Positions 15,381-27,400 of a DNA stretch of 41,818 nucleotides are shown in pieces. Position numbers and translations under genes: made by a program. Each line of letters begins with the position of its first letter. The stretch's first letter is position 1. The stretch covers positions 1-41,818 of the forward strand of contig SFGN01000021.1 in NCBI GenBank assembly GCA_004556565.1, written 5' to 3'. The DNA comes from Lachnospiraceae bacterium (GTDB taxonomy: Bacteria; Bacillota_A; Clostridia; Lachnospirales; Lachnospiraceae). The notes under the pieces were generated by a model. That model was not told the origin of the DNA. It did no database searches and was given only the letters and a program-made list of their open reading frames with translations.

Positions 15381-16136
15381 CTATTTCACCCGCAGCAGCG
15401 ACTGCAGGATTTCCAGAGATTTAAAATGCTTCTCCACATACACATCCAGATATCTGCCCATAATTCTTCCAAGTTCATCCAGAACTTCTTCACTGACCAC
15501 AAAAGTGTATAAACGCTCTATTTTACTGCTTTCAATATATTGCATGCTATACAATGCCGACTGAGACAGACGGATTCCGTCGATGACATCACCTGCACAT
15601 TCCGTACAGACAAGCCCACCTTTTTTTACACTGAACACGGTCTCCCTGTCTTTATCTCCGCAGGAAACGCATTGGAACACCTGAGGTCCCTGCCCGTTAA
15701 TACAAAGAGTACGAAGTTCGAATATGTAACGAACGAGCCGGTTGGGTATCCTTTTATTAATGAGTGCCTTCATTGTCTGATAAAGAAGCTTCAGCATTTC
15801 CCGTTCATCATTACCTTCAGTTGTAAAATAATCTGCAAACTCCAGAAAATAAAACCCGTAACAGGCATCATCCATATCCTTCCTCAGTTCCGGAAAATAG
15901 TTCGTGATCTGAGCAGCCTGAATCGAATTGGATGTTCTGCCGGCATAAATTGTAAATTCGCCGAAACAGATTGGGTTTACGGCAGCGACAAGTGGACTGT
16001 TCGGTTTTCGCGCCCCTCTGGCAAATGCTGCCATTTTCCCTTGTTCTTTTGTCAGTATAACCACTCGTTTATCATACTCTCCGATAGGTGCTGCGGACAG
16101 CACCATCCCTGTCACTACAATCTGATTCACATTCAT
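15381..16136 (-). CDS. recO: DNA repair protein RecO, 251 aa
   Basis: RecO loads RecA onto SSB-coated single-stranded DNA together with RecR during recombinational repair. The N-terminal OB-fold (about 1-80) starts with IVVTGMVLS and includes GEYDKRVVILTKEQGK. The C-terminal helical part contains a zinc site with two CxxC pairs (CVSC and CTEC, about 150-180). The length fits the family. The gene follows era by 19 nt, an arrangement common in Firmicutes. A GTG two codons downstream is better spaced from GGGGAG than the annotated ATG and could be the real start. Confidence 0.95.
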   Translation of the reverse strand: MNVNQIVVTGMVLSAAPIGEYDKRVVILTKEQGKMAAFARGARKPNSPLVAAVNPICFGEFTIYAGRTSNSIQAAQITNYFPELRKDMDDACYGFYFLEFADYFTTEGNDEREMLKLLYQTMKALINKRIPNRLVRYIFELRTLCINGQGPQVFQCVSCGDKDRETVFSVKKGGLVCTECAGDVIDGIRLSQSALYSMQYIESSKIERLYTFVVSEEVLDELGRIMGRYLDVYVEKHFKSLEILQSLLRVK

Positions 16137-16155
16137 TCTCCCCGTTCAGGAACAC

Positions 16156-17055
16156 CTACATTTCGTCTTCAAAATAACCAAAGTTCTTCATCAGGAAATC
16201 GCTGTCGCGCCAGTTTTTCTGAACTTTGACCCACAGCCTCAGATTCACCTTGCAATCCAGCATACGCTCAATCTCATAACGTGCCGTGCTTCCAATTTTT
16301 TTAAGCATACTTCCCTGCTTCCCGATAATAATCCCCTTATGGGTATCTCTCTCGCAGATGATCGTAGCATCAATCTGCATGACCCTTTTTTCCATTTTCA
16401 TCCGGTCTATGGCTACGGCAATACCGTGGGGAACTTCTTCCTGCAGACAGTGCAGAGCTTTTTCACGTATCAGCTCTGCAACTATCTGGCGTTCCGGCTG
16501 GTCTGTAATTGTATCTTCGTCATAAAACTGAGGACCATACGGCAGATGCTGCAAAATAACACGGATAAGTTCGTCCGTATTGTCCCCTTCTCTTGCCGAC
16601 ACCGGAACAATAGCCGCAAAGTCAAATTCCTTCCTATAGGCATCAATACAGGTAAGAACATCTTCTATCTTCACCATATCCGTCTTATTGATTACAAGAA
16701 TGACAGGTGTTGTCACTTTATGAAGCTGTTCTATAATATGCTGTTCACCTGCCCCGATAAATGTGGACGGCTCTACCAGCCAGAGCACCACATCTACTTC
16801 GTTCAGAGAACGATGGGCAATATTTACCATATATTCGCCCAGCTTATTTTTTGCCTTATGAATTCCCGGCGTATCCACAAACACAATCTGTCCGTCTTCC
16901 GTAGTAAGCACCGTCTGAATCCTGTTCCTGGTCGTCTGCGGCTTATTGGATGTGATTGCGATTTTCTGCCCGATCAGATAATTCATAAGAGTGGATTTAC
17001 CCACGTTCGGACGGCCGATCAGCGTCACAAATCCTGATTTATAATTATCCTTCAT
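16156..17055 (-). CDS. era: GTPase Era, 299 aa
   Basis: Era is an essential GTPase that binds the 3' end of 16S rRNA and assists 30S maturation at the ribosome and membrane. G1 is GRPNVGKST (about 14-22), G3 is DTPG, G4 is NKTD, and the C-terminal KH domain carries GIIIGKQGSMLKKIG (near 230). The start at 17055 follows GGGAG with 5-nt spacing and gives the usual length of about 300; in-frame TTG and ATG codons farther upstream are less likely. It lies between the M16C peptidase gene and recO with very short gaps, so one transcript is likely. Confidence 0.97.
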   Translation of the reverse strand: MKDNYKSGFVTLIGRPNVGKSTLMNYLIGQKIAITSNKPQTTRNRIQTVLTTEDGQIVFVDTPGIHKAKNKLGEYMVNIAHRSLNEVDVVLWLVEPSTFIGAGEQHIIEQLHKVTTPVILVINKTDMVKIEDVLTCIDAYRKEFDFAAIVPVSAREGDNTDELIRVILQHLPYGPQFYDEDTITDQPERQIVAELIREKALHCLQEEVPHGIAVAIDRMKMEKRVMQIDATIICERDTHKGIIIGKQGSMLKKIGSTARYEIERMLDCKVNLRLWVKVQKNWRDSDFLMKNFGYFEDEM

Positions 17056-17072
17056 ATTTTCTCCCATTCTTT

Positions 17073-20045
17073 TTAACAACTGCTTCCAAACAACATTTTT
17101 ACTTCACCGAAAAGCTCTTTTGCTTCTTCAATCTTCTCTTCTCCGCCGATAACACAGATCTGATCGGCTGCCAGAAGGGCATCCACCACATCTGCAAGCC
17201 TGCGTATATCTTCCTGTGTCGCATCCAGAATCCGGTCGCGTTCTTTCTTTATCATTTCTTCCGTCACATGATTCATATACAGATTCAGAGAACGATCACC
17301 CTTTGCTGAAGGATTCATCGGACGATCAATATTGCTCATGGTACCGATAATATATTTGGTCATTTCACGTTCATCAGCCGTGAAATTTTTTAAATAATCC
17401 ACAATTCCCCGATAGGTTTCCAGTGTCTTTTTCAGATTCGGGTCACGGTATGAAACAAGATAACTTTCTCCGATACGGTTAAAATTGCACATACAGCCAT
17501 ATGCCCCGCCCTTCACACGGACATTCTGCCACAGGTAATCATAACTCAAAATCACTTTCAGTATCTGCAGTGCCCCATGATACTGCATGCCTCTGTCGAT
17601 AAAATTCCCTGCCTGTGCGACATACTGAACCTTTGAAGAAGTCTTGAATCCTTCGTTCCGAAGTTTACAGTGCAGCACACAACGCGTTGCTTCCTGCTCA
17701 CTGTTTCCATTTTTCTTATCTTTGCCGTCCGTCATATTGTCATATAACTGCCCTTTTAATTTACAGATTCCCTCTTCGGCAGCCGCAAGTCCTTCCCGGG
17801 CAGCCGTATAGCTCACCATCATATTATCTGCACGGAATATACGTTTTGCAATCAGTTTCAGATTCAGGATCAGTTCATCTTTATTTTCCTGATAATTCTC
17901 TTCCAGCTCTCTTACTGCCTCATAATATCCGATCCCGTCTGTCTCATCCTTGAACCGGGAAATCGGTGACGTGTAAGACAATGCCCGCAGTGCGGCAGTA
18001 GTATGTCCGGATGACAGGAAGGACATCTGCAGCCTGGACTTAAGCATTGCAAGAATCTCTTTCAGACGCTTTTCGTCACCAAGCTTTGATTCCATGAGGA
18101 TCTCCCTCATCATTGAGAGAAGCACATCCATCTTTGAGTAAAGAACCTTTCCTTTCATCTCAAAAGTCGCCCGGAACTCCTTTTCTTTTGCTTTTGTCAC
18201 ATCGGGATACAGCTCCAGCGATGTCCCGATACCTCCTGTATGCACATTGATTTCATTAAACAGTGTGCCGTACTCATAATGCTCTGTGTCAATAATTCCC
18301 AGCACTGCCTGAAGAAATCCTACATATGGAAGCTGTTCCTCCAAAATACCGGACAAATCAAACATAAGAGTCAGATATCCGATCCCGTTTGTCTCGATTT
18401 CGTGGTAAATCAGCGGAATTTCATCCACCTTTCTCACCTCATTAATAATCGGTGTGATTTCCCTTGAAATGTCTTCCCTGCAAAGCACCGGTATCTTTGC
18501 CATATCTTCCGGGGCATCCTCCTGCTCCTGATACTCTGTCAGGCGCAGCGTATCCTCCGCCAGTTTCTCCACTTCCTCACGGCTCAGACTTTCTTTATAC
18601 TGCTGCAGCTTCTGACGCAGTTCCCGATCCATACGGGCGGTCCTGCCCTTCTCAGGCTTTACAACAACAACTGAACCGTGAGTATTGTCAAGTATCCATG
18701 TTTTAATCAAATTTTCAAAATAATCTGTCCCGACCTGTTCTTTCAGGAAATCAAATGTCGGAATTGCCTTCAGATGTATGAACGGCTGATTTTCGTCATA
18801 CAACCAGCTGTCAAACAACTGCAGCCCATACATCAGCCCTTTCGGATAATTTCCAAAATCCGCTTCACGGAACCGGAATTCATGATAGTTGATTCCTGCT
18901 TCCAAGGCTTTTCTGTCAATTCCTGTCTCAGCAATATTTCGAAGTGTATTCTCTATCAGATCCACAAATTCCTGTTTCTGCTCCGGATTTGCATTCTTTG
19001 CAACGATTGAAAAGACCGGCTGATAAATCCCATTATCATAAGAACCCATGATATCTTTTCCGATTCCGGCATCCACCAATGCCTTTTTCAGTGGTGCTCC
19101 GGGAGCAGACAGCAATGCATAGTCCAACACCTGAAAGGCAAGATACAGCTTTTCGTCCAGAGTCGTCCCAATTACCTTGTTATAAGACAGATAGGTATTG
19201 TCCTGTGTTGACTCTTCACTGGAAATAGAATATGCCTTTTCGATTTCCCGCACCTTGTCAAATGGTTTCTGAAACCGGATTTCTGAATCCACCTGCTTCT
19301 TATCAAATGCATTTAAATAATTCTCGTCCAGCCATCTCAGCTTTTCCTCCATGTCCATATCACCATAGAGGTAAATATAGCTGTTTGACGGATGATAATA
19401 TTTCCTGTGGAAATCCAGGAACTGCTCATAGGTCAGTTCAGGAATCACTTCCGGGTCTCCGCCGGATTCAAACCCATAACAAGTATCCGGGAACAAGGAA
19501 TTCAGAACCATTCGGTCGAGTACACCCTCCGGAGAAGAAAATGCACCCTTCATCTCATTGTAAACAACACCATTATAAGAAAGATCTCCGTCAACATCGT
19601 CAAGCCTGTAGCTCCATCCCTCCTGACGGAAAATCTCTTCATGCTCATAAATATTCGGATAAAATACGGCATCCATATAAATGTGCATCAGGTTCTGGAA
19701 ATCCTTTTCATTGCAGCTGGCCACCGGATATACCGTCTTATCCGGATATGTCATAGCATTGAGGAATGTATTAAGAGAACCCTTGACCAGCTCCACGAAA
19801 GGATCTTTGACAGGGAAATCCCTGGAACCGCACAACACTGAATGCTCCATGATATGCGGCACCCCGGTACTGTCCGACGGCGGAGTACGGAATCCAATGG
19901 CAAACACCCTATTCTCGTCATCATTTTTCATCACCAAAATACGTGCCCCGCTCTTTTTATGCTTTAAAAGATAACCATCTGACTTAATATCAGAAAGCTC
20001 CTCCTGCCGGATCAGTTCATATGTGCTCAAATTATTAATATCCAT
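17073..20045 (-). CDS. M16C metallopeptidase (presequence protease/insulinase type), 990 aa
   Basis: This is a large clamshell zinc peptidase that degrades peptides inside a closed chamber. The inverted zinc motif HIMEH occupies residues 64-68 (His64, Glu67, His68), and the distal metal Glu is in YNEMKGAFSS about 90 residues on. Four domains of about 240 residues are expected and the length fits the Cym1/PreP group. A C-terminal segment with GGAYGCMCNF matches the substrate-binding half. There is no signal peptide, so it is cytosolic. It begins at 20045, just after a TAG in the leader, and is followed by era 17 nt later. The substrate is unknown. Confidence 0.93.
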   Translation of the reverse strand: MDINNLSTYELIRQEELSDIKSDGYLLKHKKSGARILVMKNDDENRVFAIGFRTPPSDSTGVPHIMEHSVLCGSRDFPVKDPFVELVKGSLNTFLNAMTYPDKTVYPVASCNEKDFQNLMHIYMDAVFYPNIYEHEEIFRQEGWSYRLDDVDGDLSYNGVVYNEMKGAFSSPEGVLDRMVLNSLFPDTCYGFESGGDPEVIPELTYEQFLDFHRKYYHPSNSYIYLYGDMDMEEKLRWLDENYLNAFDKKQVDSEIRFQKPFDKVREIEKAYSISSEESTQDNTYLSYNKVIGTTLDEKLYLAFQVLDYALLSAPGAPLKKALVDAGIGKDIMGSYDNGIYQPVFSIVAKNANPEQKQEFVDLIENTLRNIAETGIDRKALEAGINYHEFRFREADFGNYPKGLMYGLQLFDSWLYDENQPFIHLKAIPTFDFLKEQVGTDYFENLIKTWILDNTHGSVVVVKPEKGRTARMDRELRQKLQQYKESLSREEVEKLAEDTLRLTEYQEQEDAPEDMAKIPVLCREDISREITPIINEVRKVDEIPLIYHEIETNGIGYLTLMFDLSGILEEQLPYVGFLQAVLGIIDTEHYEYGTLFNEINVHTGGIGTSLELYPDVTKAKEKEFRATFEMKGKVLYSKMDVLLSMMREILMESKLGDEKRLKEILAMLKSRLQMSFLSSGHTTAALRALSYTSPISRFKDETDGIGYYEAVRELEENYQENKDELILNLKLIAKRIFRADNMMVSYTAAREGLAAAEEGICKLKGQLYDNMTDGKDKKNGNSEQEATRCVLHCKLRNEGFKTSSKVQYVAQAGNFIDRGMQYHGALQILKVILSYDYLWQNVRVKGGAYGCMCNFNRIGESYLVSYRDPNLKKTLETYRGIVDYLKNFTADEREMTKYIIGTMSNIDRPMNPSAKGDRSLNLYMNHVTEEMIKKERDRILDATQEDIRRLADVVDALLAADQICVIGGEEKIEEAKELFGEVKMLFGSSC

Positions 20046-20298
20046 CTAAACAATGCCCTCTTTCCATCATAATTTTTATTCTATCTTTTTATTGAAACCT
20101 TGCTTTGTGACCTTTCAGCCGGGATGTCGGGTTCATCCTGTACGCACTGCTCAAAAAAACATATCCGAGAGTCCGTTAATCGCCCGACGACATCTGCATT
20201 ATTATATCATTTTTATAATTGGCATACAACCGAAAAGAACACACTGCTATTCCTTCCCACATCCAATGGGGGACGATTCCTTCCTCTTCCATGCCCGG

Positions 20299-21243
20299 CT
20301 ACTGTTCTTCTTTAAGCTCCTGTTCAGAAAATAATGCCTCCACCGCATCCTCATATGCTTTTAGTCTTTCCGCTTTTTTAATTTTTTTTACATACTTTTG
20401 ATAATCTGTAAAAAGCGGTGCAAGAAATGCCCACAGCTCTTTCATTTTAAACAAAACATTTCTGTCACCCGGGATTGCTTCCCGATAACTCTCGTATAAT
20501 TTATCATGGAATCGTTTCAGAGTTTCTTTCTTTGTGTTCTCCCCGGAACGAATCAAAACTGCCAGCCCCGGATTCATCACAAGGCCGCGCCCGATCATAA
20601 CTGTATCCGTCTGAGGAAATGCCTCAGTAAATGTAAGATAGCCTTTTTTTGAAAAAATATCCCCGTTATAACAAACGGGATTCGTGCTGTTTTGGGCTGC
20701 TTCCGCGTATACTTCCAGATTTGGATGATTTTTATAAAAATCAAGCTGTGTGCGTGGGTGGATGATTAATTCTTTCATAGGGAAACGGTTATAAATCTCC
20801 AGAAGCCGTTCAAATTCTTCCGAACTGTTCTTTCCGATTCTCGTTTTGATAGATATTTCAATCCTTGTCCTGTCAAAAATCTCCTCAAGAAAGCGTTCCA
20901 ATTCATCAGGATACGCAAGGAATCCCGATCCTCTTCCTTTTGGAACAACCGTTTTTGACGGGCAGCCCAGATTAAGGTTGATTTCTCTGTATCCGAAAGC
21001 TTCCAGTTTTTCTGCGGTACTGACAAAGTCATCTGCAGAATTTGTCAGTATTTGCGGAACTGCATACATCCCCCGGTTATGCTCCGGAAGAATGTCATCC
21101 CGTTCCCTTGAACTGAAATGTCCATGCTGATTTGGCTTTATAAATGGAATAAAATATTTATCTATCCCCCCAAAGTATTCATATAATGCGTTGCGGAAAA
21201 GGTATCCCGTCACGCCTTCCAACGGTGCCAGATATAAGTTCAT
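20299..21243 (-). CDS. tRNA-dihydrouridine synthase, 314 aa
   Basis: This FMN-dependent enzyme reduces uridine to dihydrouridine in tRNA D-loops. A TIM-barrel beginning LYLAPLEGVTG (FMN-binding start) is followed by NLGCPS with catalytic Cys94, then KTRIG, IIHPRT and IGRGLVMNP phosphate-binding segments. The C-terminal 60 residues form the helical tRNA-binding part. The protein is the short form compared with DusB; which subfamily and which U position it modifies cannot be decided from sequence. It is separated from the M16C gene by 250 bp in which no feature was recognised. Confidence 0.93.
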   Translation of the reverse strand: MNLYLAPLEGVTGYLFRNALYEYFGGIDKYFIPFIKPNQHGHFSSRERDDILPEHNRGMYAVPQILTNSADDFVSTAEKLEAFGYREINLNLGCPSKTVVPKGRGSGFLAYPDELERFLEEIFDRTRIEISIKTRIGKNSSEEFERLLEIYNRFPMKELIIHPRTQLDFYKNHPNLEVYAEAAQNSTNPVCYNGDIFSKKGYLTFTEAFPQTDTVMIGRGLVMNPGLAVLIRSGENTKKETLKRFHDKLYESYREAIPGDRNVLFKMKELWAFLAPLFTDYQKYVKKIKKAERLKAYEDAVEALFSEQELKEEQ

Positions 21244-21342
21244 ATTAGCTTCTTTCCCTTCTGTATCAATTTATCAGTCGGTTATCTGTTTTGTCACTTC
21301 ATTCATTATACGGAAAAACACAGAGAGATACAATATTCTCTC

Positions 21343-21382
21343 AAAAAAAGAGGCAGCCTCCCCGTTTTGGTTCAGCTGCCTC
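21343..21382 (-). terminator. Terminator of the giant surface-protein gene (copy A)
   Basis: The stem GAGGCAGC (21350-21357) with GCTGCCTC (21375-21382) is followed on the minus strand by seven U. About 75 bp around it (21341-21417) closely resemble 28823-28900 upstream of the same gene. Confidence 0.85.
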
Positions 21383-21428
21383 CAGGCGTCATTATTATTG
21401 ACTTTTTTGTTTTTTCAATTGACCCTTC

Positions 21429-24400
21429 TTACTCTACGTAAGCTTTGCAAAACCTCATGATGAGAGTTGCCGCTTCCGCACGGTTTGCATTGCCCTGTGG
21501 ATTCAGTTTTCCGCCGTCTCCCTTGATAAGTCCTGAAGCTACTGCCCACTTCATTGCATCCTTCGCAAATGCGTTCACTTTCTCAGCATCCGGGAAATCA
21601 GCCAGATCATCAGAAGCTTCAACATTATATCCTTCCGCCTTCGCATAACGGTACAGGATCGCCGCAATCTGTTCTCTGGTAATCTTATCTGCCGGTCCGA
21701 ACATTCCGCTGTTCGTGTAACCGGTGATAACTCCGTTGTCATTAGCCCAGATCACTGCATTCGCAAACCAGTCGCCTGCCTTAACATCCGGGAATCTGCC
21801 ATCAAATTCCACTTCCGGTGAACCTGCGATCCGGTACATGATAACTGCGAACTGTGCTCTTGCAAGTGAATCACCAGGTCCGAAGGAACCGTCGCCGTAA
21901 CCGCTCATCACATCATTGATATATGCCCAGTTAGTTGCATCATAGAACCAGTCAGCTGTCTTTACATCATCGTAGAGCTTTTCTACGCCGTATACAGTAA
22001 CCTTGATGTCTGCAGTCTTATCACCTGCTTTTGCCGTAACTGTAGCTTCGCCCGGCCACATTGCTTTAATCTTTCCATTCTCATCAATTGTAAGAATCTC
22101 TTCATCAGAGCTTGACCATTCAACCTCCGCATCAGCCGGATCTACGGTCACTGTAAGCTCTTTCTCTTCTTTAATGATAATACTATCTGTTTCTGCATCG
22201 AAGCCGATGGATTTTACCGGTTCTTCCGAATCTGCCGGAACCAGATTGGCTGCCGCAGCTGCAAGCGCTTCTTTTGCTGCATCTACTGCTTCCTGGCTCT
22301 CTGCATTTTCTTCAGCTTCTTTTGCTGCTGCAAGTGCTGCGATAAATGCATCTTTTTCTGCGCCATCCTTATAACCGGTCAGATCAATAGCATCTGCTTT
22401 AGCGATTTCAGCTTCCAGTTCGCTGGTATCAACTGCCGGAGCCGGTTCTTTAACTGTAACTGTGAATGTTGCAGTCATTTCGTTATAAGTAACCGTAATT
22501 TCCTGCTGTCCTGTTTTAGTATTATCGTATCCGCTGACAGTATATCCATCTGCCACCGTTTCCTTTGTTCCGTTGCTGTAAACGGCTTTTACAGTCAGCT
22601 GCAGGTCTTCGCCTAATGTGTACTCTGTCTTTGAAGGTGTCGCTTCAATACCTGTCATTGTCACAGGCGCAGCTTCAACATTCACAACGAAAGTTTTGCT
22701 CTTTCCTGCGTAGGAAACTGTGATGGTCTGATCACCTGTCGCTGCCGGATTCGGATCAAATCCTGTGATTCCAACTTTTCCTGTTACGTCTACTATTGAA
22801 CCGTCACTGTATGCAGCTTCCGCCTTCATGCCTTCCAGATTCAGTTCATTTTCGTCTGCGCTGTAGCTGGTCTTAGCCGGAGGTGTCAGCGTAATGTCAT
22901 TGACAACTGTTCCGAAAATCTTGATTCTCTGTACTGCGATATAGTCATCTTCCTCACTGTCCGGAACCGGATCATACAATGAAGTCACGATAAGGCGAAC
23001 ATGAGTTGCTGCCGTGAATTCATCAAGCATAATGGTCTGCTCTTCTGCCTGGCTCAGCAGGACACCTGTCTTAACAACAGTGAAATCATCATCTGTCGGA
23101 GCTGCCATCGGATCTTCCAGATTTGCAATTGCTATCTGATAGTCCTTGATTCGTCCCTGTCCGTTTGTTTTGTCATATCTCGGCAGGTAGGTAATCTTCT
23201 TGATATACTGAACACCATCAAATCCCGTCTGTATCCAGATCGGATTATCTGCTGATGGATGTCCGCTTTCCACCTCGTAATCTGCCGGAGTATCCTGATA
23301 TCTTGAATGCCACCAGTGTGCGGAGTCATCAAATGCCCATGCTGCACCGCCGTCATTGACATATCCGGCCGGAAGCTGTTCAGAGTTGGCTGCTGCATTG
23401 CTTCTGAGAACCGCATCATCAAACTGCACCAGTCCAATGACTGTTACATCAAATGTTGCTGTTTTTTCCACACCATCTTCTGTATAAGATACAGTTATTG
23501 TCTTTTTACCAGCTGAATTGCTGTCAAATCCGCTTACTGCTGCATTTTCTGTAACATCAGCCGTATCACCGTTGCTGTAAACTGCAGTTACAACCATTCC
23601 TGTCGTATCCAGAGTTTCTCCTGTTACATATACATCTTTAGTCGGTTTTGTTACTCTGATTTCTTGCAATGCACGAACTGTCTGTTCAACAATAGAGATA
23701 TTAAATGTAGCAGTCTTATCACCGTATGTTACAGTAATCTGCTGTTCTGCTGTTGCTGCTTCACTGTTAAATCCGGTGATCTGAACATCTGCAAGAGAAA
23801 TCTCTTCACTTGTATCATCATCGTAATATGCAGTCACAACCATTCCTTCTGTATCCAGTTCCTGGGCGCCTACTACATATTCAATCTTATTCGGAAGTGT
23901 TGTTACTTCAATACTTGCCGGCACTTTCTTTACTGTCACATCAAATTCAGCAGTCTTTCCTGCATAGGATACTATAACCTTCTGTGTTCCTGCTGTTGAC
24001 AGATCACATTCTGCTGCCACACCTTCCGTCACATCTCTATCAGTGTTATTACTATATGCAGCAGTTACTGTCATGCCGTCCAGATTCAGTTCTTCACCTG
24101 CGAAGTACACAAGCTTATCCGGTTCCGTAGTTACTGAAATACTGTTTACAACGTTACCGAAAAACTTAATTCTCTGTGCTGATACATGAGGTGTTCCTCC
24201 GTTTGTATATACAGATGTCACACTGATACGTACATGAGTTGCTGCTGTGAAATCGTCCAATATGATAGTTTGCTCATCCGCTGTGTTCGCCAGACTTCCG
24301 CTCTTTACAACTGTAAAGTCTTCATCCTCCGGTGATGCCGTCGGGTCAGACAGATTTGCAACAGAAATGGTATATTCATTAATCGCACCCTGCTTAGTTT

Positions 24401-27400
24401 CTCTTGCCTGATAGGTAATCTTCTTGATATACTGAACACCTTCAAAGCCTGTCTGAATCCAGATTGGACTGTTATTATTCAGATTTCCGTTTGATACTTC
24501 ACCCTCCAACGGATCTCCGCTCCAGCGTGAATGCCACCAATGTACCTCATCGTCAAATGCCCATGTTGCAGGACCGTCATTATCCTTTCCGTTACCGTCT
24601 GCGTCCACCTGCTGAGAATTCGCAGTTGCATTTCTTACAAGGACCGTATCATCAAACTGAGTCACTTCAACTACATTTACCGTGAATGTAGTTTCTTTCT
24701 CACCATAAGTAACAGTAACTTGTTTTTCTCCGGCTGTTGTATTATCAAATTCACCAACTACAGCACTGCTTGTTACAATAGCCTGTTTATCACCTTCATA
24801 ATGGGCGGTTACAACCATACCTTCTGTATCCAAAGCTTCACCAACGATATACTCTGTCTTTGAAGGAGCTGTTACTTCAATACTGACTAATTCCGGTACT
24901 GCTTCTACCGTCACATTATATGTGGCTGTATAGCCTGCATAGTTTACGGTAAGAGTCTGTTCTCCTTCCTGTTCCTTATCATAGCCTGTCACTGTTGCAC
25001 CCTGCATGTCATTTTTTGTGCCATCAGTGTATGAAACTTCTACCACCAGGTCATCCAGATTTAGGTCTTCACCTTTAATATATGTCGTTTTCGGTTCTGT
25101 TTTCACTGCAATAGCATTTACATCTGTTCCAAAAATCTTAATTCTCTTTGCAGCTACATAATTTGTATTAGCAGTAGTACCGCCATATACTGATTTTACC
25201 AGAATGCGAACATGAGTTGCTGCTGTAAAATCATCCAGCACGATAGTCTGCTCATCAGTAGTATTTTCCAGAGTACCGCTCTTTACAACCGTAAAGTCCT
25301 GATCTGACGGTTCTGCAGCCGGATTTTCCAGATTAGCGACAGCAATCGAATACTCATTGATGAGTCCCTGTGATGTAGCTCTTCCCTGATAGGTGATCTC
25401 TTTGATATACTGAACGCCGTCAAAGCCTGTCTGAATCCAGATTGGTCTGTCAGCAGACGGATGTCCGTCTGAAACTTCCCCTTCTGCCGGAGTTCCGGTC
25501 CAACGAGAATGCCACCAATGATTCTCATCATCAAATGCCCAGATAGCAGGACCATCCGTTCCTGATTCCGGATTTTGTTCAGAGTTTGCTTTTACATTCT
25601 TAAGAAGAAGGTCATTGTTAAACTGTTTCACAACTGCCACGTCAATAATTGCCGTTTCACCTTCGTAACTTACAGTTATCTCTTTCTTTCCTGTAGAAGC
25701 ACTGTCAAGTGCACTCACCTGTGCACTATCCGTAACATCAACCTCATCATCGTTGCTGTAAACTGCTGTTACAGTCATTCCTTCTGTATCCAGCTCTTCA
25801 CCAACAATATAAATTGTCTTCGTCGGTGCCGTTACTTCAATATGTGTCAGTGTAACCGCCTCTGATCCGCTGACGATCACATCAAAGGTAGCCGTCTGTC
25901 CTTCATATGTAACTGTGATTGTCTGTGTTCCCGTTACATTTGCATCATATCCGGTAACATTCAGATCATCCATTGATAATGCGTCTTCCGCTACAACTTC
26001 ATCGCCGGCTGCATCCTTATAAACGACCTTAACTTCCAGGCCTGTCAGATCTAATTCTTCACCGGTCTCGTACTCTGTCTTGTCCGGTTCGGAAGTGATC
26101 CGAATCCCTGCTGTCTCACGATACTCATCGAGGTATTTTGATACCGCCAGCGTATAGGCTGCAAGCTCAGCATTAGAAAGCACTTCATCCGTAATTGTAA
26201 CGTAGGCAATATCGCCGTTAAACGGCATTGCTGTTTCACCGCTGTTTACAGATGCGCCTATAGTCAGTGTATCAATATTGCTTACTCTTGTAAGGAAACC
26301 ATTCCAGTTGGCGTCATCCCAACCAGCACCCTGACCGTTGTGTACAAACCAGGCATTCTTCTCACTGCTGTTATAGTTTTGATAAGTTTTGCTTCTCACT
26401 GCTGCGGTAGACCAGTCAGTAGTAGTCAGGGCTCCCGTACCTGACATAGTGCCTCTGAGACCGCCACCGCCTAATGCAAATCTTCCGTAATAAACATCAT
26501 TAGTTGCTGCCTGGAAAATTGCTGCAACACCATCTTCAGCCAGGCCTGTATTAGTCGTTGTTCCTGCGTTCTTTATGTCTAGCAGTGTTGCTTTTGCAGA
26601 CAAATCTGCTGACTTGAATGAAACCACCATCATACCTTCACTCAAATCTTTCACGCTGTTCACTTCGTCTTCTGTTCCTGTATATACACGTGTTCCGTCA
26701 AATGCGGTGTCATTTGATGCCACAAAATCTTTGTGGAGCTGTGCATTCTTCTGCACCGCCTCAATGCCGGCCGGATATACATCCTGTACTGCTTCCGTAA
26801 CCGCAGTTCTGCCATTCGCATAAACGGCTTTTATCTTGTAAAAATGCTGTGTTCCTGTGATAGCCGTGTCCTCGTCAACATAGCTGGTCGCGGTAATGCC
26901 TTCGGCAACTGCTGTTTCCCCTTCTTCCGTTACTCTGTAAACGTTGTAGGAAGCCGCATCCTCGACAGCGTCCCAACGGATATGGTTGGACATGTACCTT
27001 GCTTCTACAGTCAGGTTAGCGTCAATTACAGGTTCTTCTGCTGCTGCCAGCCCGTCATAGACATAAGTAATCGTCATTTTTGAACCGCCATCGGTAATTT
27101 CAGCCTCAACCGCAGCATCTTCTTCTCCTACCCGGATCGTGGAAGCTGTCTGTGTGAAGACTTTACCTGTCCTGGCAGCCAGTGTGATGGCAGCTGTATA
27201 GGTGTCGCCATAGGTAAATGCTGAAACCTCTTCTCCGGCCTCATTCGTCCATACGGTACTTTCTACCGTGTAACCCGGATCCACCGCCACACTGCTTTCC
27301 TCTAAGCTGAACAGAAGAGTAGCATTTCCAAGTGCTGCCTGTAATGCGCTCATACTCTCAACTTTATTTGTCACACCCAAATCTGTGTATACCTTGAAAT

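Noticed and set aside
22003..22374. Plus-strand Ser/Ala-rich open frame inside the giant gene
   Set aside because: It is the shadow of the Ala/Glu-rich FIVAR-like coding segment on the other strand.
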